Source: Candidatus Gastranaerophilales bacterium (lineage in GTDB: Bacteria; Cyanobacteriota; Vampirovibrionia; Gastranaerophilales; Gastranaerophilaceae). From it: a stretch of DNA of 13,651 nucleotides. A program made the translations under genes and the position numbers. The stretch's first letter is position 1; each line of letters opens with the position of its first letter. Shown here in pieces: positions 12,931 through 13,651 of this stretch. The notes beneath the pieces were generated by a model, which saw nothing but the letters and a program-made list of their open reading frames with translations, was not told the DNA's origin and ran no database searches. The stretch spans positions 1 through 13,651 of the forward strand of contig UNSJ01000047.1 of NCBI GenBank assembly GCA_900548405.1, read 5' to 3'.

Positions 12931-13651
12931 ATGGATACAGATTTTCTTAAAAATTTCCCTAAAGAATGTGATAATGCAATTTCGACTAAAAACATTGAGA
13001 AAGTTGATGCGTTAATTGAAAAGCTCAAGGAATTAGAGTCAAGATTAGAAAGAAGTCCTCTATTAACTCAACTATGGTATTGTATTTCAAACTTATACTC
13101 TACAAAAGCAGCTATTTATAATGAAGATGCAAAACTTTGGAGAAATAAAAAATTTCCTACAAATGCTGTTCAATCTTTGAACTATATAAGAAGAGCCTTT
13201 AATGAATATATACAAAATGGCAATAGCAATATGTGTTTTGAAATACAAACAAATCTAGCAAATCTATATCATGGTTTTTGTCGAGATATTGAAGCTAACT
13301 ACTTTTTGACATTTAACTATAATAATGTGATTTACTCTGATTCTATATTTGTTGCCCCATTTAACAAAGCTAAAAATCTTATGGAATTAAAAGATTATTT
13401 GAATGATAAGCAAGAAGCGAGTTACTATGCATATGAAGCATATAAATTGATTAAACTGTTATCGGAAAATAAAAATAATATTTTTCATGAGGGTATAAAA
13501 TCCGAAATCACTAAAACTGTTTGGGTAGGTGAATTATTAAATTGGGGTAAAAATATTGAAGAAACAATAATACCTTTTGAGGAAATGACCAAACGAATTA
13601 AATATAAAACCAAAGAAGAAGAACTTTACAGAACTTGGAGTGCCGAAAATA
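12931..13651 (+). CDS. Helical-repeat protein, possibly LA2681-like HEPN family (partial, runs off the window)
   Basis: The frame is open from ATG 12931 to the window end, giving 240 residues with no stop. It is soluble and almost entirely helical in appearance. The early part has a charged helix (KNIEKVDALIEKLKELESRL), and the middle has CFEIQTNLANLYHGFCRDIE at about 103-122, followed by alternating helices (EASYYAYEAYKLIKLL at about 162-177). The TNL-x-NLY...GF-x-R-x-IEA pattern recalls the TPR-like N-terminal region of LA2681-type proteins, whose C-terminus carries a HEPN domain. That domain (R-x4-6-H) would lie beyond the edge and is not seen. An AAAGG is only 2 nt from the ATG, too close for a normal Shine-Dalgarno; a leaderless message is likelier. 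It is divergent from the cyclase-like gene inside the putative element. Confidence 0.65.
   Translation, partial: MDTDFLKNFPKECDNAISTKNIEKVDALIEKLKELESRLERSPLLTQLWYCISNLYSTKAAIYNEDAKLWRNKKFPTNAVQSLNYIRRAFNEYIQNGNSNMCFEIQTNLANLYHGFCRDIEANYFLTFNYNNVIYSDSIFVAPFNKAKNLMELKDYLNDKQEASYYAYEAYKLIKLLSENKNNIFHEGIKSEITKTVWVGELLNWGKNIEETIIPFEEMTKRIKYKTKEEELYRTWSAEN

Larger units (their letters stand above)
10905..13651. mobile_element. Right-hand region: one end of an element integrated in tRNA-Pro (partial)
   Basis: The tRNA-Pro fragment and its terminator belong to the yidC side, so the inserted DNA should be on the high-coordinate side of the core site. That side carries only accessory-type genes (DUF4238, cyclase-like, helical-repeat/possible HEPN), is visibly more AT-rich, and has direct repeats near the junction. 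No integrase, excisionase or second attachment site is visible; these and the intact tRNA-Pro should lie beyond the window. The type of element (prophage, ICE, satellite or genomic island) cannot be told. Confidence 0.6.

Noticed and set aside
1..13651. CRISPR array or insertion sequence
   Set aside because: No regularly spaced repeat series and no transposase-like coding region is present; the only sizeable repeat is the 50-bp pair near the tRNA fragment.

Overview
The window looks like a chromosomal segment of a low-GC gut bacterium, most likely Gastranaerophilales (Vampirovibrionia/Melainabacteria, the non-photosynthetic sisters of Cyanobacteria). Four things suggest this: AT-rich base composition; a protein opening MKIANIQSYNFNAMN and leading to an FTAQ motif, a style of N-terminus I associate with this group; a type IV pilin-like protein with a very short G/F leader; and a YidC with an extra domain between two membrane helices, as I recall for cyanobacterial YidC. 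The placement is inferred without a database search.

Positions 1-10,600 are mostly housekeeping. From left to right they hold the C-terminal end of an unidentified gene, a bifunctional (p)ppGpp synthetase/hydrolase (minus), a DUF167/YggU protein, a lineage-specific hypothetical, and a 295-bp intergenic region. That region contains a promoter-like -10, a 23-codon His-rich leader ORF, nested hairpins and a strong intrinsic terminator, all ahead of a 426-aa lineage-specific membrane protein. A minus-strand series follows: pilin-like protein, AGCS amino-acid:cation symporter and family 4 uracil-DNA glycosylase, the last two overlapping by 41 bp. Divergent to the pilin is a small XRE regulator, and a 12-bp palindrome lies inside the pilin promoter between them. 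Then come queA and yidC (minus, 20 bp apart, yidC with a TTG start).

Positions 10,571-11,076 form a junction. A 50-bp sequence (end of a tRNA plus its terminator) occurs twice, 169 bp apart, around an unidentified segment with several strong hairpins. The right-hand copy continues into the 3' half of a tRNA-Pro(TGG) gene that stops abruptly at the anticodon stem. At the break, a 6-bp inverted repeat flanks a 7-bp spacer, the form of a tyrosine-recombinase core site, and two pairs of 11-bp direct repeats lie just beyond. I read this as the end of an integrated element that starts near 10,905 and runs off the right edge; the intact tRNA-Pro should lie at its far end.

The visible part of the element carries a DUF4238 protein, a protein with a class III nucleotide-cyclase-like pattern that keeps both candidate metal-binding aspartates, and a divergent helical-repeat protein, cut by the window end, that resembles the N-terminal part of LA2681-type HEPN proteins. 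A cyclase-like protein beside a possible HEPN protein at a tRNA integration site is the best candidate for an unusual signalling or defence system, but that function is inference.
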